A DNA stretch of 32,301 nt, from contig JACOTW010000001.1 in the NCBI GenBank assembly GCA_016178135.1, positions 64,228 through 96,528 on the forward strand, in the 5' to 3' direction. This document shows positions 8,779 through 17,816 of the stretch, piece after piece. The notes under the pieces were generated by a model, which did not search any database, was not told the DNA's origin, and was given only the letters and a program-made list of their open reading frames with translations. The stretch is from Candidatus Saccharimonadota bacterium. GTDB taxonomy: Bacteria > Patescibacteriota > Saccharimonadia > Saccharimonadales > JACOTW01. The first letter of the stretch is position 1; every line of letters starts with the position of its first letter. A program made the position numbers and the translations under genes.

Positions 8779-9321
8779 ACCATAAGGTCAAAGCAAGCAG
8801 ATAATGAAGAGATACTGGATTTAGTTGACGAAAATGACATTGTTATAGGTAGGATAGGTCGAGAAGAAGCAAACTCGCTTACATCTTCTAGCAAGTTAAA
8901 GGGATATATTCGTGCATCGGATATGTTTCTAATAAATGACAAGGGTGAGTTTTGGGTGCCGAAAAGAACACCCCACAAACGATTATTTCCTAATGGTCTA
9001 GATTTTAGTGTCGGAGGTCATGTTGAATCAGGCGAAGATTATCTTACTACGGTCTTACGTGAAACCGAGGAAGAAATAAACCTAAAGCTTCAACCTGAAG
9101 ATGTCACATTGGTAGATGTGCAAAGGATTGATGAAAACAGATATTTTAATGCTCTATATATTCTCATGACAAACAAAACACCCGACTTTAACCCTGATGA
9201 CTTTGTGTCTGCTGAATGGCTCACTCCACAGGCTTTACTTAAGATGATAGAAGAAGGTGTTCCCGCAAAAACCAATATTAAGTTAGCAGTTAAACGCATA
9301 TTAGAATCAGGCATTAAATAA
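8770..9321 (+). CDS. NUDIX hydrolase (isopentenyl-diphosphate isomerase-like)
   Basis: ILDLVDENDIVIGRIGREEAN; GGHVESGEDYLTTVLRETEEEINL NUDIX box. Confidence 0.9.
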   Translation: MSDTIRSKQADNEEILDLVDENDIVIGRIGREEANSLTSSSKLKGYIRASDMFLINDKGEFWVPKRTPHKRLFPNGLDFSVGGHVESGEDYLTTVLRETEEEINLKLQPEDVTLVDVQRIDENRYFNALYILMTNKTPDFNPDDFVSAEWLTPQALLKMIEEGVPAKTNIKLAVKRILESGIK

Positions 9322-9331
9322 GATAAGCGAT
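9304..9331 (+). repeat. Direct repeat flanking the NUDIX gene (right)
   Basis: gaatcaggcattaaataagataagcgat. Confidence 0.8.
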
Positions 9332-9376
9332 TTGGGACCAACAAGGGGTGATGCCGTTATTTGGTACAATTAAGCT

Positions 9377-9739
9377 ATGAAGCACACACATACTGAGACG
9401 GATTTACCGATTGAGAACCAGTACCCCAAGCTGGTAAGAGACAAAATACCTGAAATGATAGAGCGTCAGGGTAAAAAAGCAGAATATCATCTAGAAGAGA
9501 ATGATGAAGAGTACCTAAGCTACCTTTTTGCCAAATTATTGGAAGAAGCTACTGAATTATCACAGGCAGAAGGTAGTGACCACCAAAAAGAGGAAGTTGC
9601 TGATGTCAGAGAGGTAATCTCTGCGATTCAATTAGCTTTAGGGATTACAGAACCTGAGATAAAAGAAGTACAAGCTAGTAAGAGAGAGGAGCGTGGTGGC
9701 TTTACTGGTCGTTTTATTTTAGATTCCCTGCCCGAATAG
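9377..9739 (+). CDS. MazG/PRA-PH-like (all-alpha NTP pyrophosphatase) protein
   Basis: YPKLVRDKIPEMIERQGKKAEYHLEENDEEYLSYLFAKLLEEATEL...EEVADVREVI. Confidence 0.8.
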   Translation: MKHTHTETDLPIENQYPKLVRDKIPEMIERQGKKAEYHLEENDEEYLSYLFAKLLEEATELSQAEGSDHQKEEVADVREVISAIQLALGITEPEIKEVQASKREERGGFTGRFILDSLPE

Positions 9740-9967
9740 TCAATATTGTATAATAGACTGGACATTTCTGTTCAACCACTCGTTCACTTGAAATAACAAA
9801 CAAGATAGATAGAAACACTAACTAAAATACTATACAGTTCTACTCTGCAAGAGAATGTTATCTGTCACCGTTATTGCCCTTATACAGTCGTATACCTCAA
9901 GTAGTTCAGTACAGATTGCGTTCAATTTCGATTTCACATAGTTCACCAAAAACGATACTTGTATATT

Positions 9968-10363
9968 TCAAGCATTTAGCTGGTTTAGGAACTCAACAAG
10001 TTGTTTTGGCGTGATCTCGGCCTTGACTACATAACCATCGGCCTGAACCTCTATGGCTGCACGACCTTCTTCGCTTTGTTCTAAGTTTGTAGTGATAATG
10101 ATCTTGGCACGGAGGTTGGGTGTTTGAGTGGGATCACGAAGCCTTTTCAATACTTCTATACCCGTCATATTAGGCACCATTATGTCCAGTAGAATAATGT
10201 CATAGACATCTGTCTGCGCCTCCTTAAGTCCCTCGATGCCATCTATAACGATATTGACATCATAACCGGCTCTGGTTAAGGCGCGTGCGTATAATTCGCC
10301 TATAAAATGCTCGTCCTCAATACATAAGATTTTTTTATTTGAAGTTGGGCTAGAATTATCCAT
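9968..10363 (-). CDS. Single-domain response regulator
   Basis: KKILCIEDEHFIGELYARAL; YDIILLDIMVPNMTGIEVLKRL; DGYVVKAE. Confidence 0.93.
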   Translation of the reverse strand: MDNSSPTSNKKILCIEDEHFIGELYARALTRAGYDVNIVIDGIEGLKEAQTDVYDIILLDIMVPNMTGIEVLKRLRDPTQTPNLRAKIIITTNLEQSEEGRAAIEVQADGYVVKAEITPKQLVEFLNQLNA

Positions 10364-10401
10364 TGCCTTTAATTTACCACAAATCGCTATTGTTTTTTAT
10401 A

Positions 10402-10579
10402 CTGAATTTGTCGCAAAGCTCCCCCATCCCCAGACCAACTAACCTCGGCTGGTAGCGGTCCGCCTTCTTTCGATGTAGCCTTAGAGTTAATTAGCTCTAA
10501 GGCTACATCTCCTTCAGTCAAACCACTCTCAACTCGAGCTGATTCGCCCTGGGAACGGGCGATTTTGCGACAGGTCCAG
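10402..10579. repeat. Family-1 palindromic element (copy 5) with extended central stem, intergenic
   Basis: ctgaatttgtcgcaaagctcccccatccccag ... ctgggaacgggcgattttgcgacaggtccag; flanks TATA/TATG; center tagccttagagttaattagctctaaggcta. Confidence 0.9.
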
Positions 10580-10602
10580 TATGGTGCATAACAAAAAAGT
10601 AC

Positions 10603-12147
10603 TCATCGGCGGTACAGAGAATGGTTTTTAATCCAGCCATGGGCTTGGCGCACTATGTCTTGGTTGTTGCCTTTTTTGAGTTCGGCTGCAAGTTGACTAT
10701 ACGGTTGGAGAGTGAAACCAAATACACTGCCCTCGCCTTCCTTGGATCTTACCCAAATGTTACCGCCGTGGGCGCTTACTAAAGCCTTGCTAAGGTATAG
10801 CCCCAGACCGGTGCCCCCTATTTGTGTTGAGGTTCGATGACTTCGGGAGAATTTTTCAAACAAATTTGGCAATATGGCAGCCGGAATGCCAACGCCAAAA
10901 TCCTGAACTGTAGTTTCTATAAAGCCATCCTGAGTAAGGCCAGCATGGACAACTATTTCCTTAGTATCGCCACTGTATTTGATAGCATTATCTATGAGGT
11001 TGCTAACTACTTCGTAAATGCTTACCCGATCTGCGGCTATATTTGGCAGGTTGTCATCAATCTTGCATTCAATAGTTTTGCCACGTACCAGGGCATGAAG
11101 TCGCATATCGTCAATGATGTGATTAAGAATATCCGGCCAGCTTTCTTCTTCAAGCCGTAGTACTAATTGATTTTGGTCAATACGCGCAACGTTTAGGATA
11201 TTGTTTACAAAACTTGTGAGAGTTTTGGCAGAAGATTGCATTTTGCGCATGAAGTCAGTTAGTTCAGGACTTAACTTGCCCCTAAACTCTTCTTCAAAGA
11301 CCTCTATGTAACCACGCAGGACTGTCAAGGGTGTTCTTAGTTCGTGTACGGCAATTGATATGAAATCCAGTTGCTGGTCTTCTTTGTTATATTCCTCGCT
11401 ACGATCAAACAGGGTGATGATAAATTCGGTCCCGCTTGGGTTATCTTTATTGTAGTAGGCCGCTAGGTCTACCTGTCTTGGTTCGTTATCATCTTTTAAC
11501 TGGGCATGAACTTGCCGCCAGTAGGAGGTATCAGTGATGCGACTATTCTGGCAATCATGTATCCATGTCTCTAGTGTTTCTTTATGGCTTGGGAAAGACA
11601 AGTTAAGGCTTTCAAATAGGGGCTTTCCTAATAGCTCGGCACTGGTTAATTTACAAAAACTAAGCGCGCTGTTGCTTACGTTGGTTACAAGTTGTTCTTT
11701 GTTGAAGACGAATAAAGGTAGTGGCAGATGACTGACGATAGTTGTCGCTTGAATGATAGCGTTACGATGCTCGGCATCTTCGCGGGCTCCGGCAGTCTCT
11801 AGGCTGGCAAACTGGTATACCTGCATGGCCATACTAGTTATAAGTTCGCGCCCTAGTTTGGCATTTTCAAGATTAGGAGCAGCCGTGCCGCTATGTTCGG
11901 GTGTAACATGCAGAATTGCTTGCCAGACGTAACGCATAGGTTCAAGGATATAATCTGTAATGGAAAAAGCAGCTACGGTTGTGGTTATTGTTGCGGTAAC
12001 GCACGTTACGATCAATATTAACCATGGAGATACGTCGTAAACTTCCCGACCAAGCCACCAGCCCCCAATAATTAAAGCTTGGATCATAAACACAACAACC
12101 ATTGTTGTGGTGATAGCTTGCCGGCGCATTTTCTTAAAATGATCCAC
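10603..12147 (-). CDS. Membrane PAS sensor histidine kinase
   Basis: H-box FISIAVHELRTPLTVLRGY; VSNLIDNAIKYSG; GTGLGLYLSKALV. Confidence 0.95.
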   Translation of the reverse strand: MDHFKKMRRQAITTTMVVVFMIQALIIGGWWLGREVYDVSPWLILIVTCVTATITTTVAAFSITDYILEPMRYVWQAILHVTPEHSGTAAPNLENAKLGRELITSMAMQVYQFASLETAGAREDAEHRNAIIQATTIVSHLPLPLFVFNKEQLVTNVSNSALSFCKLTSAELLGKPLFESLNLSFPSHKETLETWIHDCQNSRITDTSYWRQVHAQLKDDNEPRQVDLAAYYNKDNPSGTEFIITLFDRSEEYNKEDQQLDFISIAVHELRTPLTVLRGYIEVFEEEFRGKLSPELTDFMRKMQSSAKTLTSFVNNILNVARIDQNQLVLRLEEESWPDILNHIIDDMRLHALVRGKTIECKIDDNLPNIAADRVSIYEVVSNLIDNAIKYSGDTKEIVVHAGLTQDGFIETTVQDFGVGIPAAILPNLFEKFSRSHRTSTQIGGTGLGLYLSKALVSAHGGNIWVRSKEGEGSVFGFTLQPYSQLAAELKKGNNQDIVRQAHGWIKNHSLYRR

Positions 12148-12160
12148 TATATATAACTTT

Positions 12161-13411
12161 CTATGGTTTTGAGGTGACGGATCCTACGGTACCAACAATA
12201 CTGATCCAGGTTTGTCCTGGATTAAGTGTCATGGTTGCACCGCTCGCATTAACAAAAGTAAATTGAGCCTTACGATCTGTTTTTGTCCAGGTTCCCGGAG
12301 TTATTACTCCATCTTGAAAAACAAACATAGGACCACTACCAACTGTTGTATAGGTAGTATGTATACCGTCGCCGGCAACGCCTTTTGGCATCACTAAGGC
12401 AATGACGACTTTTGGCGCTAATTGACTACTAGAACCTTCATCATTGTGGGGTTGCCCGCCCTGGCTACGTTTATAGGTATTGGTGGTTTGGTCCCAGTCG
12501 TAATGGGCATTGTACAAAAAGCTGGAAATGTTTAGGTCAACTGATCGAGCATTTGGCGTAGCGCTCGGCTCTTCTTTTTTGCGCGCAAAACCAGTAAACG
12601 TACTGGTACCAAAGCCTTTTTTGCGTTCTAAATCGGTAAGGGTAGGTAGCCCCGAATAAACATTATGTGGTGCATAACGTTTGCTGATCCTTTTGTAGCT
12701 ACCAGAATTAGCAAACTGGTCTAAATCTCGTACGCCAAGTGCTTTAATTTGAGCTAGAGCATCTGGACTGCCACCGACATGAGCTAGGCTACCTTCGAAT
12801 GGTAATATCCAGTCCAAATAATATGGTCGGGCGCTTCTGATTGGGCCAATGTAATCTGGCTGCGTATCCATATACAATGCCAAAAAGCGCGTAATGCCTC
12901 CCTCAGCAACGGCTTCAAAAACTAAACCAGCATCTTTGAGGCCTGATTGTGGGCGGGCATCTGGACTATTTTCTATCATCGCTCCAGTAACCGGTAGAAG
13001 ATTTTGTTCTGGAGTAACTTGAACCCCAGTTAATCGTGAGGCTTCGGTTGTTGGCTTTGGTGGTTCTTTCTTTGTTCTTAGTACTACGGGGGCTGGTTTA
13101 GGCGTTTCTTTTTTAAAAAATTTGTACCAAGCCCCTACCCCGCCACCGCCTATCATGACCAGTAGTATGCCGACAATTAGCCATTGTTTTTTAGTAAGTC
13201 GATGAAAGCGTGTTAGTGTTCTCCAGCTGAAACGGCCTTTTTTTCGTGGAGCTTCATTTTTAGGCTCTGGCCATTGTTCTTCGGCTATTTCTTCCGGTAA
13301 TTTAAAGTCTGGTTTTGGGGTTGAGCTTGTATTGGGTGTAGTATTTGTAGTTATTCGCGAAAAACGCCTAGCACCGGCTCGGTGACTCACCGGCTTAAAA
13401 TTATCTATCAT
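12161..13411 (-). CDS. DUF3048 (YerB-like) membrane-anchored protein
   Basis: VTGAMIENSPDARPQSGLKDAGLVFEAVAEGGITRFLALY...IGPIRSARPYYLDW; single N-terminal TM. Confidence 0.85.
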   Translation of the reverse strand: MIDNFKPVSHRAGARRFSRITTNTTPNTSSTPKPDFKLPEEIAEEQWPEPKNEAPRKKGRFSWRTLTRFHRLTKKQWLIVGILLVMIGGGGVGAWYKFFKKETPKPAPVVLRTKKEPPKPTTEASRLTGVQVTPEQNLLPVTGAMIENSPDARPQSGLKDAGLVFEAVAEGGITRFLALYMDTQPDYIGPIRSARPYYLDWILPFEGSLAHVGGSPDALAQIKALGVRDLDQFANSGSYKRISKRYAPHNVYSGLPTLTDLERKKGFGTSTFTGFARKKEEPSATPNARSVDLNISSFLYNAHYDWDQTTNTYKRSQGGQPHNDEGSSSQLAPKVVIALVMPKGVAGDGIHTTYTTVGSGPMFVFQDGVITPGTWTKTDRKAQFTFVNASGATMTLNPGQTWISIVGTVGSVTSKP

Positions 13412-13453
13412 GTTTATTATTGTATCAAACGCTTATGCTTCTACAAACCTGAA

Positions 13454-13577
13454 CTGTAGCAAAACTCCCCATCCCCAGACCGAATAATCTACTGGACCTG
13501 TCGCAAAATCCCTCGTTCCCAGGACGAATCAGCTCGAGCTGAAGCAACCAAGGTATCAGCAAAGCGCCAAACTCGTG
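13454..13577. repeat. Chimera of two family-1 arm fragments and a family-3 right arm
   Basis: 13454-13490 ctgtagcaaaactccccatccccagaccgaataatct; 13492-13543 ctggacctgtcgcaaaatccctcgttcccagg...; 13545-13577 caaccaaggtatcagcaaagcgccaaactcgtg matches the right arm at 19211-19246. Confidence 0.8.
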
Positions 13578-13583
13578 TATAAT
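13578..13583 (+). promoter_or_regulatory. Candidate -10 box (TATAAT, extended TG) abutting the family-3 end
   Basis: ctcgtgTATAATtttattacaATG; 9 nt before the ATG at 13593. Confidence 0.5.
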
Positions 13584-13592
13584 TTTATTACA

Positions 13593-16154
13593 ATGATCTT
13601 CAAAAACAGGCAACTTTCCGATTTAGAGCCAGAGGGTACCGTTCTTCTGCTTCAGGTTCCACGTACTAATGAAAAAAAAGAGTTAGCTGCCGAGCAAATG
13701 TTTGCTTCCTTGCACGGCCTTCTATTATCTGCCGAAAAAACCCGTATTCATGCTGCTAAGCGCGAGCACTTAAGCTTTGAAATTGCCGTACAACAAAAAC
13801 GTATTGGTTTTTACGTCTGGGTGCCAAACTATCTTAAGAATTTTGTAGAGGAACAAATCTATGCTCAATACCCGACAGTTAATATCTCCGAGGTGCCCGA
13901 CTATACCCTAGTCGAAGACGCTCCGGCTTCAACTCAATTATCTGCCGAACTGCAATTTACTGCCAACGAGGCTTTACCAATCAAAACATTTCCAAGTTTT
14001 GAGGTTGATCCCTTGGCGGCCATAACTGCTGCCTTAGCCCAATTTGAAGATAATGAAGAAGCTTGGCTACAATTAGTTATTCGACCGGCTTCGCATAATT
14101 GGTACAAGAAAAGCGAGCAGTACGCTGCTGGTATTCGCGGTAGCCGGACAAGTTCGGGGGGCTTATTGGGTGCGTTATGGTCTCCGCCCGAAGCTAAGAC
14201 CGAAACCCCGAAACTTGCTGAATATCAAACCGCTAGAGCAGGCGCGGCGGAAGAAAAAAGCCACAAACTAGCCTATGAAGTAGCCTTGAGGATCGTATAT
14301 CGCGGCAATACTTCACCTACCCAGGCACGGATGCGCATCCAGGCCATAACAGCTAGCTTTAAACAGTTCAATACAACCTATTTGAATGGTTTTATTGGCA
14401 AAGTTCTAGGCGAAGACGATCGGTTTATCGATCTATATCGTGCGCGACGGATTGCTGGGCGTGGTTTTGTTTGTAATATAGAAGAGGTTGCCAGCCTTTA
14501 TCACTTGCCACACACTAATGTGGAAACTCCTAATATTCTCTGGGCTAATTCTAAGACGGCTGAACCGCCAGCTAATCTACCGCTTGTTACGGAGCAAACA
14601 ACTAATACAATCAGTCCGATTGCCGTTACTAACTTTCGCGGACACAATACCATGTTTGGCATGCCTAGGGATGATCGCGGGCGGCACCTTTATATCATAG
14701 GACAAACGGGTACTGGTAAATCCGGTTTGCTTGAACTTTTGACCATATCTGATCTCTACAGCCCTTATGGTTTTGCGGTTATAGATCCCCACGGTGACTA
14801 TGCCTTGAATGTACTGCGTCGAGTTCCAGCCGAAAGAATGGGTGATGTTATTTATTTCAATCCGGCTGATACTGATTTTCCGATTGCCTTCAACCCTATG
14901 GAGGTTTATGATAAAAAACTAAAATCTCATACCGCGACAGAGTTAATCGGTGTCCTAAAACGTATGTTTGAGTCTTGGGGTCCACGTCTGGAATATATTC
15001 TACGTTACAGTCTGCTCGCCCTGTTGGACTACCCTAACGCGACAATGCTCGACATTACTCGAATTTTGACCGACAAAAAGTTCCGAATGGAAGTACTGGA
15101 GTACATTGATGATCCGGTTGTGCGAAACTTCTGGCTTGTTGAATTTGCCAGCTGGAATGATAAATTTGCCACTGAAGCTGTTGCACCAGTATTGAACAAG
15201 GTCGGAGCCTTTACTGCCAATCCAACGGTCCGTAATATAATTGGCCAGCCCAAAAGTAGTTTCAATATTCGTCAAATTATGGATGAGCGCAAGATATTGA
15301 TTGTTAATTTGTCTCGAGGCTTAATTGGCGAGGACAATGCCGCTTTGCTTGGTGCCCTGTTGGTTACCAAAATCCAGATGGGTGCTATGAGTCGGGCAGA
15401 CATTCCGCCAGAAGAACGGACACCTTTTTATTTGTATGTTGATGAATTCCAGAATTTTGCCACCGATTCATTTGCCACTATTTTGTCCGAAGCTCGCAAA
15501 TATGCCTTGAATCTGACCGTGGCCAACCAATATATTGCCCAGATGAGTCAAGAAGTTAAAGACGCTGTTTTTGGAAATGTTGGTTCGGTCGTAACTTTCC
15601 GAACAAGTGCCGATGATGCCCGAACCATGCTGAAGTATTTTGAGCCCAAATTCGAAGAACACGATCTCGTTCATATGCATAATCGTCATTTTATTGTCAG
15701 TATGACTATTGCCGGTGAAAAAGTGCAGGCTTTTTCGGCCACAACCCTTAATTTGCCTGAACGAACTAGTGATTACAGTGCCGAAATTATAGCTAATAGT
15801 CGCGAGCTCTATTCCATGCAACGCGACCACATAGAAACGTTTATGCGCAATCGTTATATTACGCAAGCAGATCAACCAAAACAACAAACCCCAGCAAAAC
15901 AACCAGACCACAAGCCGGAACCTTCAAGAGTATCCGCCAGCCCGAGCAAGAAAGCTGCTGAAGATATTCTGAAGCTTACTGGAGCCACACCATATCCTTC
16001 CCATGAAGCGGTGGTAAACTCCACAGAACAACCGAAGCGTAAACGTACTAGATCGCGTCGCAAGAACAAACCAGTGGATACCGCCGAACGAGCTGTTATA
16101 CCTAACAATAATCGGCAACCTAGCGATGACGGGACAATTATTCATCTGCGTTAG
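13593..16154 (+). CDS. VirB4/TraG-like type IV secretion/coupling ATPase (helicase HerA-like)
   Basis: LYIIGQTGTGKSGLLELL Walker A; FAVIDPHGDYA; FYLYVDEFQNFATDSFATILSEARKYALNLTVANQY. The GTG start in the ORF track (13575) would overlap the candidate -10, so ATG 13593 is preferred. Confidence 0.88.
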   Translation: MIFKNRQLSDLEPEGTVLLLQVPRTNEKKELAAEQMFASLHGLLLSAEKTRIHAAKREHLSFEIAVQQKRIGFYVWVPNYLKNFVEEQIYAQYPTVNISEVPDYTLVEDAPASTQLSAELQFTANEALPIKTFPSFEVDPLAAITAALAQFEDNEEAWLQLVIRPASHNWYKKSEQYAAGIRGSRTSSGGLLGALWSPPEAKTETPKLAEYQTARAGAAEEKSHKLAYEVALRIVYRGNTSPTQARMRIQAITASFKQFNTTYLNGFIGKVLGEDDRFIDLYRARRIAGRGFVCNIEEVASLYHLPHTNVETPNILWANSKTAEPPANLPLVTEQTTNTISPIAVTNFRGHNTMFGMPRDDRGRHLYIIGQTGTGKSGLLELLTISDLYSPYGFAVIDPHGDYALNVLRRVPAERMGDVIYFNPADTDFPIAFNPMEVYDKKLKSHTATELIGVLKRMFESWGPRLEYILRYSLLALLDYPNATMLDITRILTDKKFRMEVLEYIDDPVVRNFWLVEFASWNDKFATEAVAPVLNKVGAFTANPTVRNIIGQPKSSFNIRQIMDERKILIVNLSRGLIGEDNAALLGALLVTKIQMGAMSRADIPPEERTPFYLYVDEFQNFATDSFATILSEARKYALNLTVANQYIAQMSQEVKDAVFGNVGSVVTFRTSADDARTMLKYFEPKFEEHDLVHMHNRHFIVSMTIAGEKVQAFSATTLNLPERTSDYSAEIIANSRELYSMQRDHIETFMRNRYITQADQPKQQTPAKQPDHKPEPSRVSASPSKKAAEDILKLTGATPYPSHEAVVNSTEQPKRKRTRSRRKNKPVDTAERAVIPNNNRQPSDDGTIIHLR

Positions 16155-16171
16155 CAGTGCTTCAGGAATTG

Positions 16172-17608
16172 TTACTTGGTTTCCAGCATGACACGAGTTG
16201 TGTTTATGCGTTTAAGAGTGGTTTCTTTGCCGAGTATAACTAGGGTGTCGGCTAGGCCTGGACTGGCTGGGGCTTGAGTGGTTGCGATACGGATAAGACT
16301 GAATAAAACTCTTGGTTTTTGACCGGTGGTTTCTAATAAGAGGTTCAATTTTTTAGTTAAATCTGCCGTAGAAAAATCGCTCTGCTCTAAGGTTGTTTTT
16401 GTTTTTTCAAGTAACTCTTTGAGTTCGTCGTGGCTAAATTTTTTAAGTTGTTTATCATTGTTGATTAGTTCCATATCTACAGGCAGGTCTTTAAAGAAAA
16501 AGCTTGTTAGCTCCGGTAGTTCGGCGAAGTATTTTAGGCGTTCCTGGACCAGCTCGAGAACTTTCTTTCTGTAGGTATCGTCATAATCAGCGGCTTCTGC
16601 TGGCCAGAAGCCTTTACAGCGGGTGTATATATCATCGAGTGTCAAGTTTCTAATATGAGTGCCGTTTATCCATAGGAGCCGCTTTTCATCAAATTTTGCA
16701 CCACTTTTTTGTACGCGTCTTAGGCTGAATTTATCAATAAGCTCCTGAATGGAAAAAACTTCTTGTTCGCTGCCATCGTTCCAGCCTAAACTAGCAATAA
16801 AATTCACTAGTGCCTCGGGCAAATAACCTTCGCGGATATAGTCCATAACGTCCTTGGCGCCATCACGTTTGCTTAGTTTCTTGTTGCCATCTGGTCCTAG
16901 AATGTGCGGCACGGTTGCCAGGAGCGGTTTTTCAATAGCCAGAGCTTCATATAGATTTAGATAGTTTGGTACAGAAGCTAAAAACTCTTGACCACGGATT
17001 ACGTGCGTACACTCCATAAGCAAGTCATCAATAATGTGGGCAAAGTTATAGGTCGGGAAGCCATCACTTTTAATCAGAATAAAATCATCTATAACTTCCG
17101 GGCCAGTGGATAAATCACCCATTACTTCATCGTGCCATTTATAGGCTTTGGGGTCTGATTTGAATCTAAGCGGTTTTGACCCGTCCCATTCGGGAGGATT
17201 TTCTGGGCGATGGTTGCGATATAAAAATGGCTTCTTTTCAATTTGAGCCTGTTCGCGAAATTTCTGAACTTCTTCTGGCGAGTAAGGGTCAACATACGCT
17301 CTACCCTGGTCTACTAGCTTCTCTGCCCATTTTTTATAAGTATCCAGGCGTTCGCTCTGACGATATGGAGCGAAGGGCCCGCCGATATCCGGCCCTTCAT
17401 CATAAATAAGACCTAGAGCTTTTAAGGAATCAAAAATGTGCTGATCAGAGCCCGTTACTTCACGAGCTTTGTCGGTGTCTTCTAGTCTTAGGATAAATCT
17501 GCCTTCACCAGATTGGCGAGCTAGCAACCACGCGAACAAAGCGGTACGTATACCGCCAACATGTAAAAAGCCGGTTGGACTTGGAGAAAAACGTGTTCGA
17601 ACATTCAT
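16172..17608 (-). CDS. gltX: Glutamate-tRNA ligase
   Basis: RTRFSPSPTGFLHVGGIRTALFAWL; KLSKRDGAKDV (KMSKS-like). Confidence 0.97.
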   Translation of the reverse strand: MNVRTRFSPSPTGFLHVGGIRTALFAWLLARQSGEGRFILRLEDTDKAREVTGSDQHIFDSLKALGLIYDEGPDIGGPFAPYRQSERLDTYKKWAEKLVDQGRAYVDPYSPEEVQKFREQAQIEKKPFLYRNHRPENPPEWDGSKPLRFKSDPKAYKWHDEVMGDLSTGPEVIDDFILIKSDGFPTYNFAHIIDDLLMECTHVIRGQEFLASVPNYLNLYEALAIEKPLLATVPHILGPDGNKKLSKRDGAKDVMDYIREGYLPEALVNFIASLGWNDGSEQEVFSIQELIDKFSLRRVQKSGAKFDEKRLLWINGTHIRNLTLDDIYTRCKGFWPAEAADYDDTYRKKVLELVQERLKYFAELPELTSFFFKDLPVDMELINNDKQLKKFSHDELKELLEKTKTTLEQSDFSTADLTKKLNLLLETTGQKPRVLFSLIRIATTQAPASPGLADTLVILGKETTLKRINTTRVMLETK

Positions 17609-17643
17609 TGATTATATTATGCCACAGATGTTCTGGACCTGTA

Positions 17644-17794
17644 CTAGACCTGTCGCAAAATCGTCTGTTCCCAGAGTAAATTATCTCCAGCAAAAACTGT
17701 TCTATTCGAAGTAGAGGTACATTGACAGAAGAAAAACTGTCTGTAGCCGATAGAATTAGATCTGGGGATGTAGGAGTTTTTGGGTAAGTTTTAG
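17644..17794. repeat. Family-1 palindromic element (copy 7, divergent), intergenic
   Basis: ctagacctgtcgcaaaatcgtctgttcccag ... gatctggggatgtaggagtttttgggtaagttttag; flanks TGTA/TATA. Confidence 0.85.
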
Positions 17795-17816
17795 TATATG
17801 CTTTTAAACCCAGCAC

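Noticed and set aside
13593-16154. Complete conjugative element around the VirB4/TraG-like ATPase
   Set aside because: No relaxase, integrase or other T4SS genes nearby; such ATPases are commonly found alone in CPR-like genomes.
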